From: Silene latifolia
Taxonomy: Eukaryota > Streptophyta > Magnoliopsida > Caryophyllales > Caryophyllaceae
Direction of reading: 5' to 3'
Assembly: GCF_048544455.1 (NCBI RefSeq)
Contig: NC_133534.1
Coordinates: 38,254,217 to 38,318,216 of the forward strand
Length of the DNA: 64,000 bases
Shown: positions 12,541-22,494 of the stretch, one piece after another
How the letters are laid out: every line of letters starts with the position of its first letter
Numbering within the stretch: the first letter of the stretch is position 1
The notes under the pieces: generated by a model
Database searches by the model: none
Told to the model about the DNA's origin: nothing
Seen by the model: only the letters and a program-made list of their open reading frames with translations
Translations under genes and position numbers: made by a program

Positions 12541-12554
12541 TAGCGGAGTCGCCA
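12541..12554 (-). other. Ogre primer binding site, tRNA-Arg type
   Basis: The minus strand reads TGGCGACTCCGCTA immediately inside the LTR. TGGCGACTCCGCT is the primer site associated with Ogre/Tat elements and assigned to arginine tRNA in that family. Its position sets the left edge of the LTR at about 12558. Confidence 0.75.
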
Positions 12555-12639
12555 AACTGTGGACATGGGCCACGGGGGCGCTTGGGAAACAAGCGTTTGC
12601 ATTTGTGGAGTCGCCACCAATTTATTGTGGAAAATTGGA

Positions 12640-12905
12640 AACCGTTCGAATACCCCGTGCCATGTCAAGACACAAAGTAGTGACATGAACACCAAGAACT
12701 CGTTACCCTTAGCATTCTATGTCTAGAATGACTCTCGTGGATGCCAATGAACACGGATGTTCACAGAGATCTGGAGTAAGGGGTGAGGGTACGTATTAGG
12801 AAGCTCTTTTGATCGAACACCTAATCCCGCCCGCCTCGATAGCAGCCTCTACTAATGATTAGGGAAGTTATTCGTACTTGATATATTGTCGATTTATATG
12901 CATGC
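12640..12905 (-). repeat. LTR-internal direct repeat, copy A
   Basis: From CGTTCGAATACC through the ATGCATGCAATGCAACATCC motif this matches 14581-14860 with scattered substitutions. Both copies are in the same orientation. The 1.7 kb between them holds an AT microsatellite, a TTCAG array and a hAT. Confidence 0.8.
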
Positions 12906-13384
12906 AATGCAACATCCATAGATTTGTTAATATATTTATTATTATTAATATTATTCATAACATATTTATTATTATTATTATATTTAATATTATTATATTA
13001 ATAAGTTATTATTTAATATTTATTATTTTATTAATATACTCATTATTAATATTATTAACCACATATTTATTATTATTATTATATTTAATATTATTATGTT
13101 AATAAGTTATTATATTAGACCTATTATTATTATTATTATTATTATATTATTATTTATTAGTTATTATTATTATTAATATATTATATTATTATTAATAATG
13201 TTATCATTTATATTACTAATATATTATTATTATTACTTTATTTATTATTATATTAATATTTTATTTTTTATATATCTTATTAGATTATTATTATTAGATT
13301 ATATTAATATATTATTATTATTATTAATGAATAATATTATAATAATATTTATTATTATTATTATTGGTATTATTTTTATTATAA

Positions 13385-13419
<35 letters not shown>

Positions 13420-13458
13420 GTTATTATTATTATTAATATAATTTTTTTATTATTATTT
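12906..13458. repeat. AT-rich (ATT)n microsatellite block
   Basis: About 550 bp made almost wholly of TATTATTA-type trinucleotide repeats with interruptions. Apparent frames rich in I, L and Y here are artefacts of the repeat. Confidence 0.9.
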
Positions 13459-13557
13459 CAGTTCAGTTCAGTTCAGTTCAGTTCAGCTCCATTAAGTTCA
13501 GTTCAATTCAGTTCAGCTCCATTAAGTTCAGTTCAGTTCAGTTCAGTTTAGTTCAGA
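13459..13557. repeat. TTCAG pentanucleotide array
   Basis: Runs of GTTCA/TTCAG units are broken twice by the same AGCTCCATTAAG insert, so the array has a higher-order period of about 37 bp. It lies directly after the ATT microsatellite. Confidence 0.85.
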
Positions 13558-13790
13558 CAATTTAAGTCCAAAAGAACAGAGCCGTAATCTATGAAAGATG
13601 GCTATGGAGATTTTTGCGTTTGTTGAACGTGCTATGGAGATTTTTTTTTTGGTAAGGTAAGAAAACTAGATTGATCCTCTGGGATAGGACCAGGGGCGGA
13701 CCCAGGGGCCCGGGGGGACAGGTGCACCCCATGAAATTTCAGAAATAAATATTTTTAAGTATCTAAACAAGACAGAAAGTTGTCATGACA

Positions 13791-13925
13791 TAGTTGGTAG
13801 TACTGTGGACTATTATCTAGGGGATATGCGGTTCGATTCCTGCTATCAACACACAAATTTGGATTTAGGATTCGAACCACGGACCTTTAGATGACTTACC
13901 AAATCTTAAACCACTGAACCAGTTA
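13791..13925. other. Two tRNA-like modules inside the hAT
   Basis: On the plus strand TAGTTGGTAGTACTG is followed by GGTTCGATTCC, resembling RNA polymerase III A and B boxes. On the minus strand GGTTCAGTGGTTTAAG is followed by GTGGTTCGAATCC. The modules face away from a shared AT-rich centre. Neither can form a convincing complete cloverleaf, so they are SINE-head-like or tRNA-derived remnants. Confidence 0.5.
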
Positions 13926-14087
13926 CATTTGTTGTTAAATTTAGTATTAAAGTCTATTATATTCTATAAAAAAGAGATTATTGTTACATATATTTAGAAT
14001 TTAACGTATTTTAGAGAAAACATTATTTTTTGAAAAAACATATCTATAGGACAAATTATTTTTTTTCATTCTTTTACTTATATAATA

Positions 14088-14298
14088 CTTCATCCGTCGT
14101 CTCGGTCAATTGATATCCTTTAATTTTCCCACAAAGATCAAGGAAAGAGAAAGGGGCTAATTATAAGATAACAAGTTGACCAAATTGAGGATGAAATATC
14201 AAATTACTCATTAAGTTCATTCTTAAAATAAAAAGGACAACCATTAACTGAGAACCCAAAATGGAATAGGACAACAAATGACCTAGGGATGGAGGGAG
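14088..14298. mobile_element. Stowaway-like MITE nested in the hAT
   Basis: 211 bp with termini CTTCATCCGTC and, inverted, CTCCCTCCATC, flanked by TA on both sides (14086-14087, 14299-14300). No coding capacity, as usual for Tc1/mariner-derived Stowaway elements. Confidence 0.75.
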
Positions 14299-14580
14299 TA
14301 GCTAATTTAGGAAAAAAACTCAAAATATAAAAAATTTGTCTTAAACATGCGTAAATAACGCGTCAAAAAAATTTTAGTGCCCCCCGACACTAAATTCCTA
14401 GGTCCGCCATTGGATAGGACCAATTTATGTCATCCTTTCGAATGAGAGAGGTAAGTTGAAACCACCGGCTTTCAAACCACTTCGAAAGAGTTGGACATGA
14501 ATGTCCAATATAGGCCATGAAGTCAGCAACCTTGTTATTAAGCATGAAATGATAATGGAGATTGCATGAACACTAAGAAC

Positions 14581-14860
14581 TGTTCGAATACCTCACGTCA
14601 TGTCAAGACACAAAGTAGTGACATGAACACTAAGAACTCGTTACCCTTAGCATTCTATGTCTAGAATGACTCTCGTGGATGCCAATGAACACGGATGTTC
14701 ACAGAGATCTGGAGTAAGGGGTGAGAGTACGTATTAGGAAGTCCTTTTACTGAACACCTAATCCCGCCCGCCTCGATAGCGACCTCTACTAATGATTAGG
14801 GAAATCGTTCGTATTTGATATGCTGTCGATTATATGCATGCAATGCAACATCCACAGATT
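14581..14860 (-). repeat. LTR-internal direct repeat, copy B
   Basis: Partner of 12640-12905 in the same orientation. After it the sequence continues into ordinary LTR (TAATCCTAGCATGTG), whereas copy A continues into the AT microsatellite. Confidence 0.8.
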
Positions 14861-15210
14861 AATCCTAGCATGTGAATTAAACTATGTCGGTGAGCAAATA
14901 ATTTAGCAACCATTAATGTCGAGTTGAGAGTTAGAATTGATTACATGTGAAAAACAAATAAATACATCATCCATGATAAATACAATAAATAAATAGCGAT
15001 AATTAAAATTAAATGAATTACAATGATTTAATTGATTTACGTCAAAAATATACTTAAGACGGACGATTTAAGGAAAATAAAGGAATATAAATAAGGTTGG
15101 AAAATATGGACAGATTAGGGGTGATATTACGGCCAATAGTCAATTAATTAGGTAAATAAAGGATTAAGTCAAAGCAAGAACGGAAATTCAGAGACAAAAT
15201 TTATCCCGGA

Positions 15211-16390
15211 ACAGGCGCAGCATTGCTGCGTCCCTTGGAAGAGGCGCAGATATCACTGCGTTTGTTCCTGAGGTAAGTTCTGGCTGTGAAGTCAGAACTG
15301 CGAGCAGTTAGCATTCGTTGATGTGTTTAATGATTGATTATCGATATTTGACTCGAGTGAAAGTGATTTAGCATATTAATTGCATATGAAGTCGTCATAA
15401 AAGCGATAAACACGAATTAAAACGGGTTAAAAGCGAATTAAAACGAGCTAAAACTAATTAGGTTTATATACGAAGACGGAAACGATTTTGAAAGGATGTA
15501 ATAAACTGGAAAAAGCGATGAAAATATGTACAAAGGACGAATTCCAGAAGCTTGGTATGAACAAATCGACTTTCTAAAATCCGAGTTTGATTTAATGACG
15601 AAAACCCGCAAATATTGATTATAAGGGATTTAAGTCGTGATAAAACGTGACAATTAAAAAGAATGTACTAAAATTTATTTATATATGAAGAAAAGAGAGA
15701 AAACAAGAAAGTAAAACAAAAGGAACGAAACAACAGAAAAACCGAGGAAGAAGAAGAAGAGCAGAAACAGCGGCAGCCCCTGGAAGAGGCACAACAGATG
15801 TTGTGACTCTTCGAAGAAGCGCAGCTGTTGCTGCGTTTCTTCTCGACGTCTGGTTACTGCTAATCCGTAGAAACGGTTTGATAAAAGGGTTTTAGAAGTC
15901 GATTTTAAACTAACTTTTGACGTAAATCTTACAATAATTAGTACAAAAATAAAATACAATAAAAAGATGGGATTTACACCCTCAGACTTACATGTTTGAC
16001 GAAATGAGATTAACTAAGTTAACGTTTAGTGATTGCTCGACTCGAATGTATGTAGAAAGTGCCCTCGTTAGAGGATTTAGATTAAATTGATTGATGTGTA
16101 GTGGTCAAATTGGTCGGTCATGCAACGTGACTGGAACTCAGAATGATCTGAGCTTACGTGGTCGATTGATCAAGTACGTAGGCGTCAAAAGCTTAGAGCA
16201 CGGTCTTAGAATGCAAAGGGAGAAGAGAAGGGCGGACACTCGCGTGAAAAATATGTGGTATGAAGGTCTCTATTTATACTAAAAAAATGTGAAGAGTTAT
16301 GGAATGACTCAAACTTTGGAAAGAAATCACGGAAAAATTTGAAAACAGGCAGAAACGAGCTGGGGAAGAGGCGCAGCATCTGCTGCGTCA
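15211..16390. repeat. Dispersed GCGCAGC..GCTGCG palindromes in the Ogre LTR
   Basis: Imperfect hairpins of the form GAGGCGCAG-N-CTGCGT occur at about 15213, 15242, 15788 (a diverged ACAACAG..TTGTG version), 15817 and 16370, mostly preceded by GGAAGAGG or CGAAGAAG. They look like a repeated structural or regulatory motif of the LTR. Confidence 0.65.
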
Positions 16391-16803
16391 TTTCCTCAGA
16401 GGTTTCCTCATGTGGAAGAAAGAATTCCGCGTTTCTTTTAGGGAATTGCGGTGGATATCTACTTCCTTATTTCGTAAAATAAGATTTATGGGATATATTT
16501 TACCAAAAGATATAAAATTAATTTATGGAATAAATATCCGGAATATTCTACGACATTCCGACTCAGCATTTTAAACGGTTTCTTAGAAAATGAAGCGGTT
16601 TTTGACCCGGACTCCAAATGAACTCTAATTACTATCAAAATGACCGTATCGGTGCGTAGATGACGACCAAGGGGTAGACACAAGTATTTGAGTTATCACT
16701 TGATGATAAACTTATGGACTATCATAAATCGTTCCGCGTACCAAACATGCGGCCCAATCATCACTGGGTAGTTGGCGGAAGGTGTAGAAATGAGGTATCT
16801 ACA

Positions 16804-17522
16804 TATTATTATGATTATAATTATAATTATAATTATTATTATTATTATTATTATTAAAATCAATAATATTCATATTAATATATTTACTACTATTACTAAT
16901 AATATTATTATTAATATGAATATGAATACTAAAATTAATTAATAATAATATTATTAATAGCATTTTTAATGTTAATTTTAATATTACTATTATTAATATC
17001 TAATTATTTTTTCATATACGAACTTTTCTCTTTTACATATACGTTTTCATAAATGTTCTATTTTGTACCCTTTTCACCCAAAACTGAGTCAAATGAACTT
17101 TTAAATCAATATTTTTCCTAAAACTTAATCTAATTTCTCAAATGACTTCAATTTTAAAAGATGGATTTTAATTTACCAGTTAATAAATTATTTTACTTGT
17201 TTATCAATTATTAATATTATTTGTTGAGGTTTAAATAATTAATCACTCAAATTTTATTTGTTTGTTAAAGATGAAATTACGGTCTATTGATTTTTATTTA
17301 TTTAATGAATTAAATTAGGATTGTTGGTGGTTTCCTGTGGCTACCTAATCACTCAAATTAGGATGATATATGGCTAGACTTTGAACAACAATCTAGCAAA
17401 TCGGTGCTCCATTATTTCACCTAATTAGCATTGATGGTGAATAGTGATTCGTGATGGCTACCGAGTTAATCACTCAAATTAGTATAATAATTACTAGTAT
17501 TAATAATATTATTAGTAATCTT

Positions 17523-17553
<31 letters not shown>

Positions 17554-17607
17554 TAACAATAACAATAATAACAATAATAATAATAATAATAACAATTAAA
17601 ATAATAA

Positions 17608-17647
<40 letters not shown>
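16804..17647. repeat. AT-rich flank with microsatellites
   Basis: No gene seen. It contains (ATT)n at 16805-16855, an inverted AT repeat around 16865-16930, two copies of a TAATCACTCAAATTAG phrase (about 17347 and 17466), a (CTT)n tract at 17519-17552, and mixed (AAT/ATT)n at 17555-17647. Long open frames across it are homopolymeric artefacts until LINE sequence begins near 17648. Confidence 0.85.
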
Positions 17648-17648
<1 letters not shown>

Positions 17649-18150
17649 GGTGGAACGGTATTGGGGAAAACCACATCCCTTGTTGAAATTGACACTTTGG
17701 TTGGAAAATTCTGGAACCATGTCACTATGCCTCGGGTTCTTTATTTTGCGAAATGCTGGTATTACTTTAAGTTTTTATGTGAGGAGGATATGAATAAGAT
17801 TAAAAATGATTTGTGGAATCTTAATGGAGTTCCCTTGATTTTCAAGGAATGGAGCCCCATGATTGTCGAAGAACTAACTCATGTTTCAATTGTTCCAATC
17901 TTGGTTCTATTTCCTAACCTAGATCCGTGTTTCTGGTTATCTGCGGGTTTGAGTAAGGTTGCTAGTTCTGTAGGCACCCCCACTTTGTGCCGATGAGGTG
18001 ACTACTGAGAAGAGTAAGCTTGCTTTTGCTAGGGTCTTGATTGATGTAGACATATCCAAGGAGCTTCCTAGTCCTGCAAAAAGTTGTGTATGAATGGATA
18101 CCTTACTTCTGTACTCATTGTAAGAAAATAGGCCATAATGGGTCAAAAGG
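17648..18150 (+). pseudogene. LINE ORF1 (DUF4283 gag-like) fragment
   Basis: The frame from GGTVLGKTTSLVEIDTLVG reads on through FWNHVTMPRVLYFAKCWYYFKF and LNGVPLIFKEWSP, the pattern of the DUF4283 RNA-binding domain of plant L1-type ORF1. A frameshift near 17990 is followed by the expected conserved block (GTPTLCADEVT.., FARVLIDVDI) and then, in another frame, a zinc knuckle start (YFCTHCKKIGHNG). Both ends are truncated and no reverse transcriptase follows. It meets an opposite-strand LINE fragment at about 18150. Confidence 0.75.
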
Positions 18151-18154
18151 ATTC

Positions 18155-18984
18155 AATCCAGACCTTTGACGGCGGTGGCGAAGTTTGATCGAGGTAGACA
18201 GAAATCCTCGCGAACCTGGCATTTTTATTCTTCATCCCATTGCTATCGAATTTTATGAAACCACCAAGTTTATCTCCAATTGCGCGGAGGACATCTGTAC
18301 GATGGTACTCAATCAGCAACACCGGGAGGACAATCCAAGTTGGAACAGCGAGATGGTTGCGAGAGAGGGGCGAAAATTCGGAACCCGGTCTTGGACATGG
18401 AGGTAGTGACCATGGACGAACCAAGGTCCATTCATTTTTATGAAGTTTAAAACAGAAAGTTTCTCTAATTTGCAAGAGTAAAACCCTTTACCCAAACCAA
18501 TTAAATCTATTTTCCCGTCGATTTTCCACAAGATCCGAAGGGTGTTTGCGAGATGCCCGGATTCAATGGACTTGCCCATAACTTTGATGATGAGGGAGTT
18601 TCTCCAAGGCGATTGAATTGAGTTGAGCAGATCAGCTGGTAGTTGAATTGAAATCGAATCGCAATCGGATTTTCCCGGTGGGTTACAAGGAGGGGTAACG
18701 GGGTTCTGATGATTAATTGGGGGGAAGATGGAGGAGGTTAAGGCGGATAGAGGGAAGGAGTTTATTTGCTGGGATGACGACGCCGGTGATGGGGACAATT
18801 GTGGTGGAGCGGGAGATTGGTGTGGGAGAGAGTAACCGATTAGAAGGCGAAGGGCCATTGTGCAGAATCCCATAGACGATCGGTGCAGAGGTAGGTGAAC
18901 AAGGAGGGATCGGAGGTTTGCATGTGTGTTAGGCGGTGGTCCGTGACAGGATGGTGGTGGCTGGTTATGTTGGGGGTCACTCAT
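18155..18984 (-). pseudogene. LINE ORF1 N-terminal fragment, opposite strand
   Basis: An ATG at 18984 opens a proline- and serine-rich leader of about 125 residues, then a DUF4283 domain (SLIIKVMGKSIESGHLANTL, then GKGFYSCKLEK and NGPWFVHGHYLHVQ). A frameshift near 18345 separates it from the continuation (WIVLPVLLIEYHRTDVLRAIG.., ARFARISVYLDQT). It stops before the zinc knuckle, so it is 3'-truncated. It is a different copy from the plus-strand fragment it abuts. Confidence 0.75.
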
Positions 18985-19141
18985 ATTTTTATTTTTATTT
19001 TTATTGTGTCTCTCTCATTTTTTGGCAAGTGCTAGTCAATGGTATGTAATTGTTTATAATGTGTAAATATTACCAGCCATTCCGTATAGCATATATATAA
19101 ATGACATATATACAAATTAAATTAGGTGGCTTGCTTTTATA

Positions 19142-19402
19142 CTCCCTCCCATCCAAAGTAAAGGTAACACTTGCTTTTTGGCACTATTTATAATCGTAGG
19201 AAATCTTTGATATTATTCTTAATCTATAAGACAAAATATAGTCATGTGAGATCTTATTTGATTTATCGTCGTGAACGTTATAAGGATATCAAATTTTTAT
19301 AACTTTTAATAATGTGTAACTAATGATATTCACGTTTCAAATCGTGTCTCGAAAAGTGTGATAAAGCAACTGTTATCTTTGGTTGAATTGGATGGGAGGG
19401 AG
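19142..19402. mobile_element. Stowaway-like MITE (261 bp)
   Basis: Termini CTCCCTCCCATCCAAAG and CTTTGG..GGATGGGAGGGAG are inverted repeats of about 20 bp with small mismatches, flanked by TA dinucleotides at 19140-19141 and 19403-19404. No coding capacity. Confidence 0.88.
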
Positions 19403-19528
19403 TATTATATTAATTAGGTAGATAACATGCATTTAGAACAACTGTTTGATGAAACAACCTAACTAACATTTCACGGGTAATCATTCTTTTTTGTTTTCAT
19501 TTTCGAGATAATAATGTCTGAATCGCAT

Positions 19529-19558
19529 ACCGTGCAATTTGCACGGGTTTAAAACTAG
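19529..19558 (+). mobile_element. Helitron-like 3' end
   Basis: A short hairpin (CCGTGC-AATT-GCACGG) is followed eleven bases later by CTAG and then T, matching the hairpin-plus-CTRR rule for Helitron 3' ends inserted at A-T. I could not identify the TC-type 5' end, so only this terminus is called. Confidence 0.5.
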
Positions 19559-19606
19559 TTCACTATATATTGTTAACTAGCTATATCAAAAATTTGTACA
19601 TACAAC

Positions 19607-19972
19607 TAGAGGTGGCCATCAGCATGGGTTGACCCAGCCTGGTCCGCCCCGCCCCGCCCTGTTTGGTCTCTCAGCACACAGCCTGGCCCAGCCCAGCCAG
19701 ACCCGCCCAGCCCGCTCCCCTCCCTGGCCTGGCCCGGGTCACAAAACCCAGACCCGGCCTGCCCTTGACCCGCCTATTTAGTAAATAAAAATAAAAAATA
19801 ACAAAGGCCCGCCAGCCCAACCCGCCCTCAACCCAACACAGGTCTGGCCCGGGTCTAACATATTCCCGGCCTAGCCCGGCCCGACCAAGCCCGCCCCTCC
19901 CCCGACCTAGCTCAGGTCTAGCCAGATGAGCCCGGCCCACCCTCGGGTTAACCCTGCCCGAAGACGGCTCTA
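19607..19972. mobile_element. GC-rich non-autonomous hAT (366 bp)
   Basis: The ends TAGAGGTGGCC.. and, inverted, TAGAGCCGTC.. are flanked by CATACAAC (19599-19606) and CATATAAC (19973-19980), an 8-bp duplication with one mismatch. The interior is an unusual GC-rich run of GGCCCGG/CCCGCC motifs, with a short AT interruption near 19780. The open frame across it (rich in G, R and A) is compositional. It lies about 200 bp upstream of the GT61 start codon. Confidence 0.75.
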
Positions 19973-20108
19973 CATATAACGAGTTTTTCACAACCCTTTC
20001 ACTAGTTCCCCCCTAACTTCAGCTCTTTCATGTGATATATGGCGTGATACGTCATGTACGTGAACGTTGCATGTAATTTATAACTGTAGTCATTAAACTC
20101 CGTAAGTG

Positions 20109-20115
20109 TATATAT
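20109..20115 (+). promoter_or_regulatory. Candidate TATA box of the GT61 gene
   Basis: TATATAT lies 66 bp upstream of the ATG at 20181, the best TATA-like element in the interval after the GC-rich hAT. Spacing allows a 5' UTR of about 35 bp. Not proven. Confidence 0.4.
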
Positions 20116-20180
20116 CATGAATTTTAGTAAATAATCAAGAGAGTGTAACAATCAAATCTAATCCCAAAAACAGTCCAATT

Positions 20181-20857
20181 ATGAATAATATTGACGACAC
20201 AAATTATAATCCAAAAATAAAGCATAAGGTTGCAACGTTCTTTAATTACACACCGAAACACTGTATCTTCATCTTAACCATCGCTCTCACATTCTTCTGT
20301 TTCTTCCAAACCCCATCGCTTTATCGTTTTTCATCCATAGTATCTGATCATAAAACATCTAACAACAACGACATTGAATCAAAGCTACGTATTTCCGTAA
20401 CATTTCTTCCCTTAAAAGACCTAAGATACACTAAAACAGCCCTCGAAGGTCACACATGGTTCATGAGTTCCATGTATGATACACATGAAGAAGGTGAAGT
20501 ACAATACCAAAAGTTTCCATCAAATGCATCAAATGATAGGATTTTGTGCATTAAAGGGCATGATAATCATGATGGTGCATGGAATTACTATGCACTTGCA
20601 TGGCCTAACACATTGCCAAATAATGCAACTCTTTTAAAGGGATTAACTTTTGTGTCTTATAATCATTATAATTATGACAATATATGGCATGGATTGTCAA
20701 GTGTTTTTCCTTTTGTTGCATGGCACATGAAGAACGAGTGTAAGAAGGCTCCTACTAGATGGGTATTGTATCATCGGGGTGAGCTTAGGACTAAAATGAG
20801 CCTTTGGCTAAGTTTGCTCTTGGAGGCCACTTTCGGTATGCCCGTGAAGATTGAAGG
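20181..20857 (+). CDS. GT61 glycosyltransferase, exon 1
   Basis: First exon of a 459-residue type II membrane protein encoded by 20181-20857, 21312-21618 and 28065-28460 (1380 bp with stop; phases agree). A short basic cytosolic tail precedes one membrane anchor (CIFILTIALTFFCFF, residues about 32-46), as in Golgi glycosyltransferases. The lumenal part starts the DUF563/GT61 domain (for example GLSSVFPFVAWHM and ALAWPNTLPNN). Plant GT61 enzymes decorate xylan or N-glycans; the sequence resembles the uncharacterised At2g41640/At3g57380-type group, so the acceptor is unknown. The exon ends before a consensus GTAAGT donor at 20858. I see no stop or frameshift, so it appears to be a working host gene despite the 6-kb element in intron 2. 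Confidence 0.9.
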
Positions 20858-21311
20858 GTAAGTTACGTCTTTTTGAGTTTACCTATAGTTGCGAACCGAG
20901 ATTTACAGTTAAGGGACAACAAATTTTAGAAGTAACTATACATACGATTAGATAAATTAAAAAATAAATAAATCAATTTTTAAGTGAATATGGTCCCTAG
21001 ACCTTATTACGAATTATTCCGCCTGCCTCATTCATTTGTTTAATTATCTTTTAAATTCTTTGTAAGTGTTATTTTAATCAAAAGTACACAAATTATTAGC
21101 ATAGAGTAGTTGACGAATTATTCCAACGGATGAGTTTTTTAGTTAAATTTTTCTTTTTTCTTCCGCTCTTTTAAGTTATAATCCTGCCTCCACCACTGAC
21201 AAGAGTGTGTATAAAACATAAACTTCTTTTAAAGTAACTAATTTTGTTGTTTTATACTCTGCATATATACTCTCTTGTATTTTTCAATTTTCTCCTCGTA
21301 TGTATAAATAG

Positions 21312-21618
21312 GTTTGATGGTTTCGAAGAGGATAGACCGGTTTGCTTCGAAGAGGCCGTGGTGATGAGACACAATGAGGGAGGAATGTCAAGGCAAAGAA
21401 GAATGGAAACCTATGATTATATAAGGTGTAAGAGTAGGGTGTTTTGCAACTTAACTAAAAAAGTCAACGAAATTGGGTTGACCTTGTTCATGAGAAAAGG
21501 TCCTAGATCTTTCAAAAATGATTCAGCTGTTGTTGATATCTTTAAACATGAGTGTCACTTGTTTAAGGGATGTCAATTCATAGTTGCTCTTTCAACTAAT
21601 CTCTCATTTTGTGATCAG
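21312..21618 (+). CDS. GT61 glycosyltransferase, exon 2
   Basis: Spliced after AAATAG and before GTTAGT; it completes a glycine codon split by intron 1 and ends in phase 0 on CAG. It encodes the middle of the GT61 domain, including CFEEAVVMRH and the conserved basic stretch SRQRRMETYDYIRCKSR. It is followed by intron 2 (21619-28064, 6446 bp), of which 6151 bp is a Copia element; without the element and its 4-bp duplication the intron would be about 290 bp. Intron 1 is 454 bp. Confidence 0.9.
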
Positions 21619-21768
21619 GTTAGTCAGTCCATCTCATCCATTTGTCCCCACTATTTCAAATACATAGTGCTAGAGCGTTTAGGGTAGTATTGAGTTTTGC
21701 TATCACTCTGTCACATGTTCTTATTAAAGTCCTTGAATGATGTCAAGTCATGTTATAAGATAGATAAT

Positions 21769-22494
21769 TGTTGGAAAAAATTACGAATGATAAGGAAGAC
21801 GGACCGGTACAATAATAAAACCACCTGGAAATTTGTTGGAGAGTCGCGTAATAAATCAGCTCTCCTCAAGACGATTCACGCCCTCCAAATATTGCAGGGA
21901 GTTAATAGCGCGTCGTCCCCAGGATAAAACCCCAACTAAAATAATACTCTCTTATCTGCGTATAAGAGAGGACAAGCTCACACACAAGGAACACTTGACA
22001 ATTTGTAAAAACTTTGGAAGAATGTTAGCTTTTTTTTTATGTAAAGACAACCGTATATTTTTCTCTTATTACCAAACTCAGAGCTTACTACCATATTTAT
22101 ATATAAGCTCCACTATCAAAAACGTCAAAACATACGTTATTCAAAAGATCAAGTAAATCTCAGCATTAAAGCCATAAAAGGACGTTAGCAAATCAAATAA
22201 TGTAGAAATTGTGTGGTCAAAAGCACTAATTACACATTAGTGATAATCATAGTAATCCATTGTCATATAACGGCCAAAGACCAAGGTTTACAAATATTGA
22301 AGATCCTTTTTTAAATCCATGCATTAAAACTTACGGTTTCACCTTATATAAATATTTAAATTTAAATGTAAATATTTAGTAAAGAAACATTTATAACTAG
22401 AAACGGAAATAATAGTATTTATTTTTAATAGAAAATATATTTTATTTAATTTATATATTATTATTAATTTTATTTTTTGTTAAAATATATAACA
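21769..22494 (-). repeat. 3' LTR of the intronic Copia
   Basis: Starts TGTTGGAAAA and ends ATATAACA on the plus strand, 726 bp. Differences from its partner are G/T near 21830, C/G near 21974 and C/T near 22308. Confidence 0.93.

Larger units (their letters stand above)
13691..14412. mobile_element. Non-autonomous hAT element (722 bp)
   Basis: Terminal inverted repeats CAGGGGCGGACCCAGG / CAATGGCGGACCTAGG are flanked by a perfect 8-bp target duplication GATAGGAC (13683-13690 and 14413-14420), the hAT signature. There is no transposase. The interior holds two oppositely oriented tRNA-like segments and a Stowaway MITE. Confidence 0.92.
6701..16803 (-). mobile_element. Tat/Ogre-Retand-type Gypsy element (5' portion)
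   Basis: On the minus strand the order is LTR (16803 to about 12558), primer site, leader, gag-protease and reverse transcriptase, then the element is broken at 6700 by the Tekay-like insertion. The 4.2-kb LTR, the TGGCGACTCCGCT primer site, the protease-linker layout and the RT motifs fit the Tat clade. It hosts a TRIM, a hAT and a Stowaway. In-frame stops and a deletion make it non-functional. The rest of the element must lie left of the window. Confidence 0.82.
12558..16803 (-). mobile_element. 5' LTR of the Ogre/Retand-type element
   Basis: The minus-strand LTR starts TGTAGATACCTCATTTC at 16803 and ends near 12558 beside the primer site, giving about 4.2 kb. Removing the 722-bp hAT and its duplication leaves about 3.5 kb. 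It contains a direct duplication of about 260 bp, an AT microsatellite block, a TTCAG-repeat block and several imperfect GCGCAGC..GCTGCG palindromes. The open frames here (for example 15675-15959) look accidental. Confidence 0.75.

Noticed and set aside
13198..13551. 117-residue frame rich in I, L and Y
   Set aside because: Translation of (ATT)n and TTCAG repeats; no domain content.
13791..13860. Functional tRNA gene
   Set aside because: A and B box-like motifs are present but no full cloverleaf with acceptor stem can be drawn by eye, and it lies inside a hAT with clear duplication.
17451..17996. 181-residue open frame
   Set aside because: The first 65 residues are leucine/isoleucine runs from microsatellites. 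Only the part from 17648 is LINE-derived, so the full frame is not a gene.
19671..19991. Glycine/arginine-rich 106-residue protein
   Set aside because: Product of the GC-rich interior of a hAT element with an 8-bp duplication.
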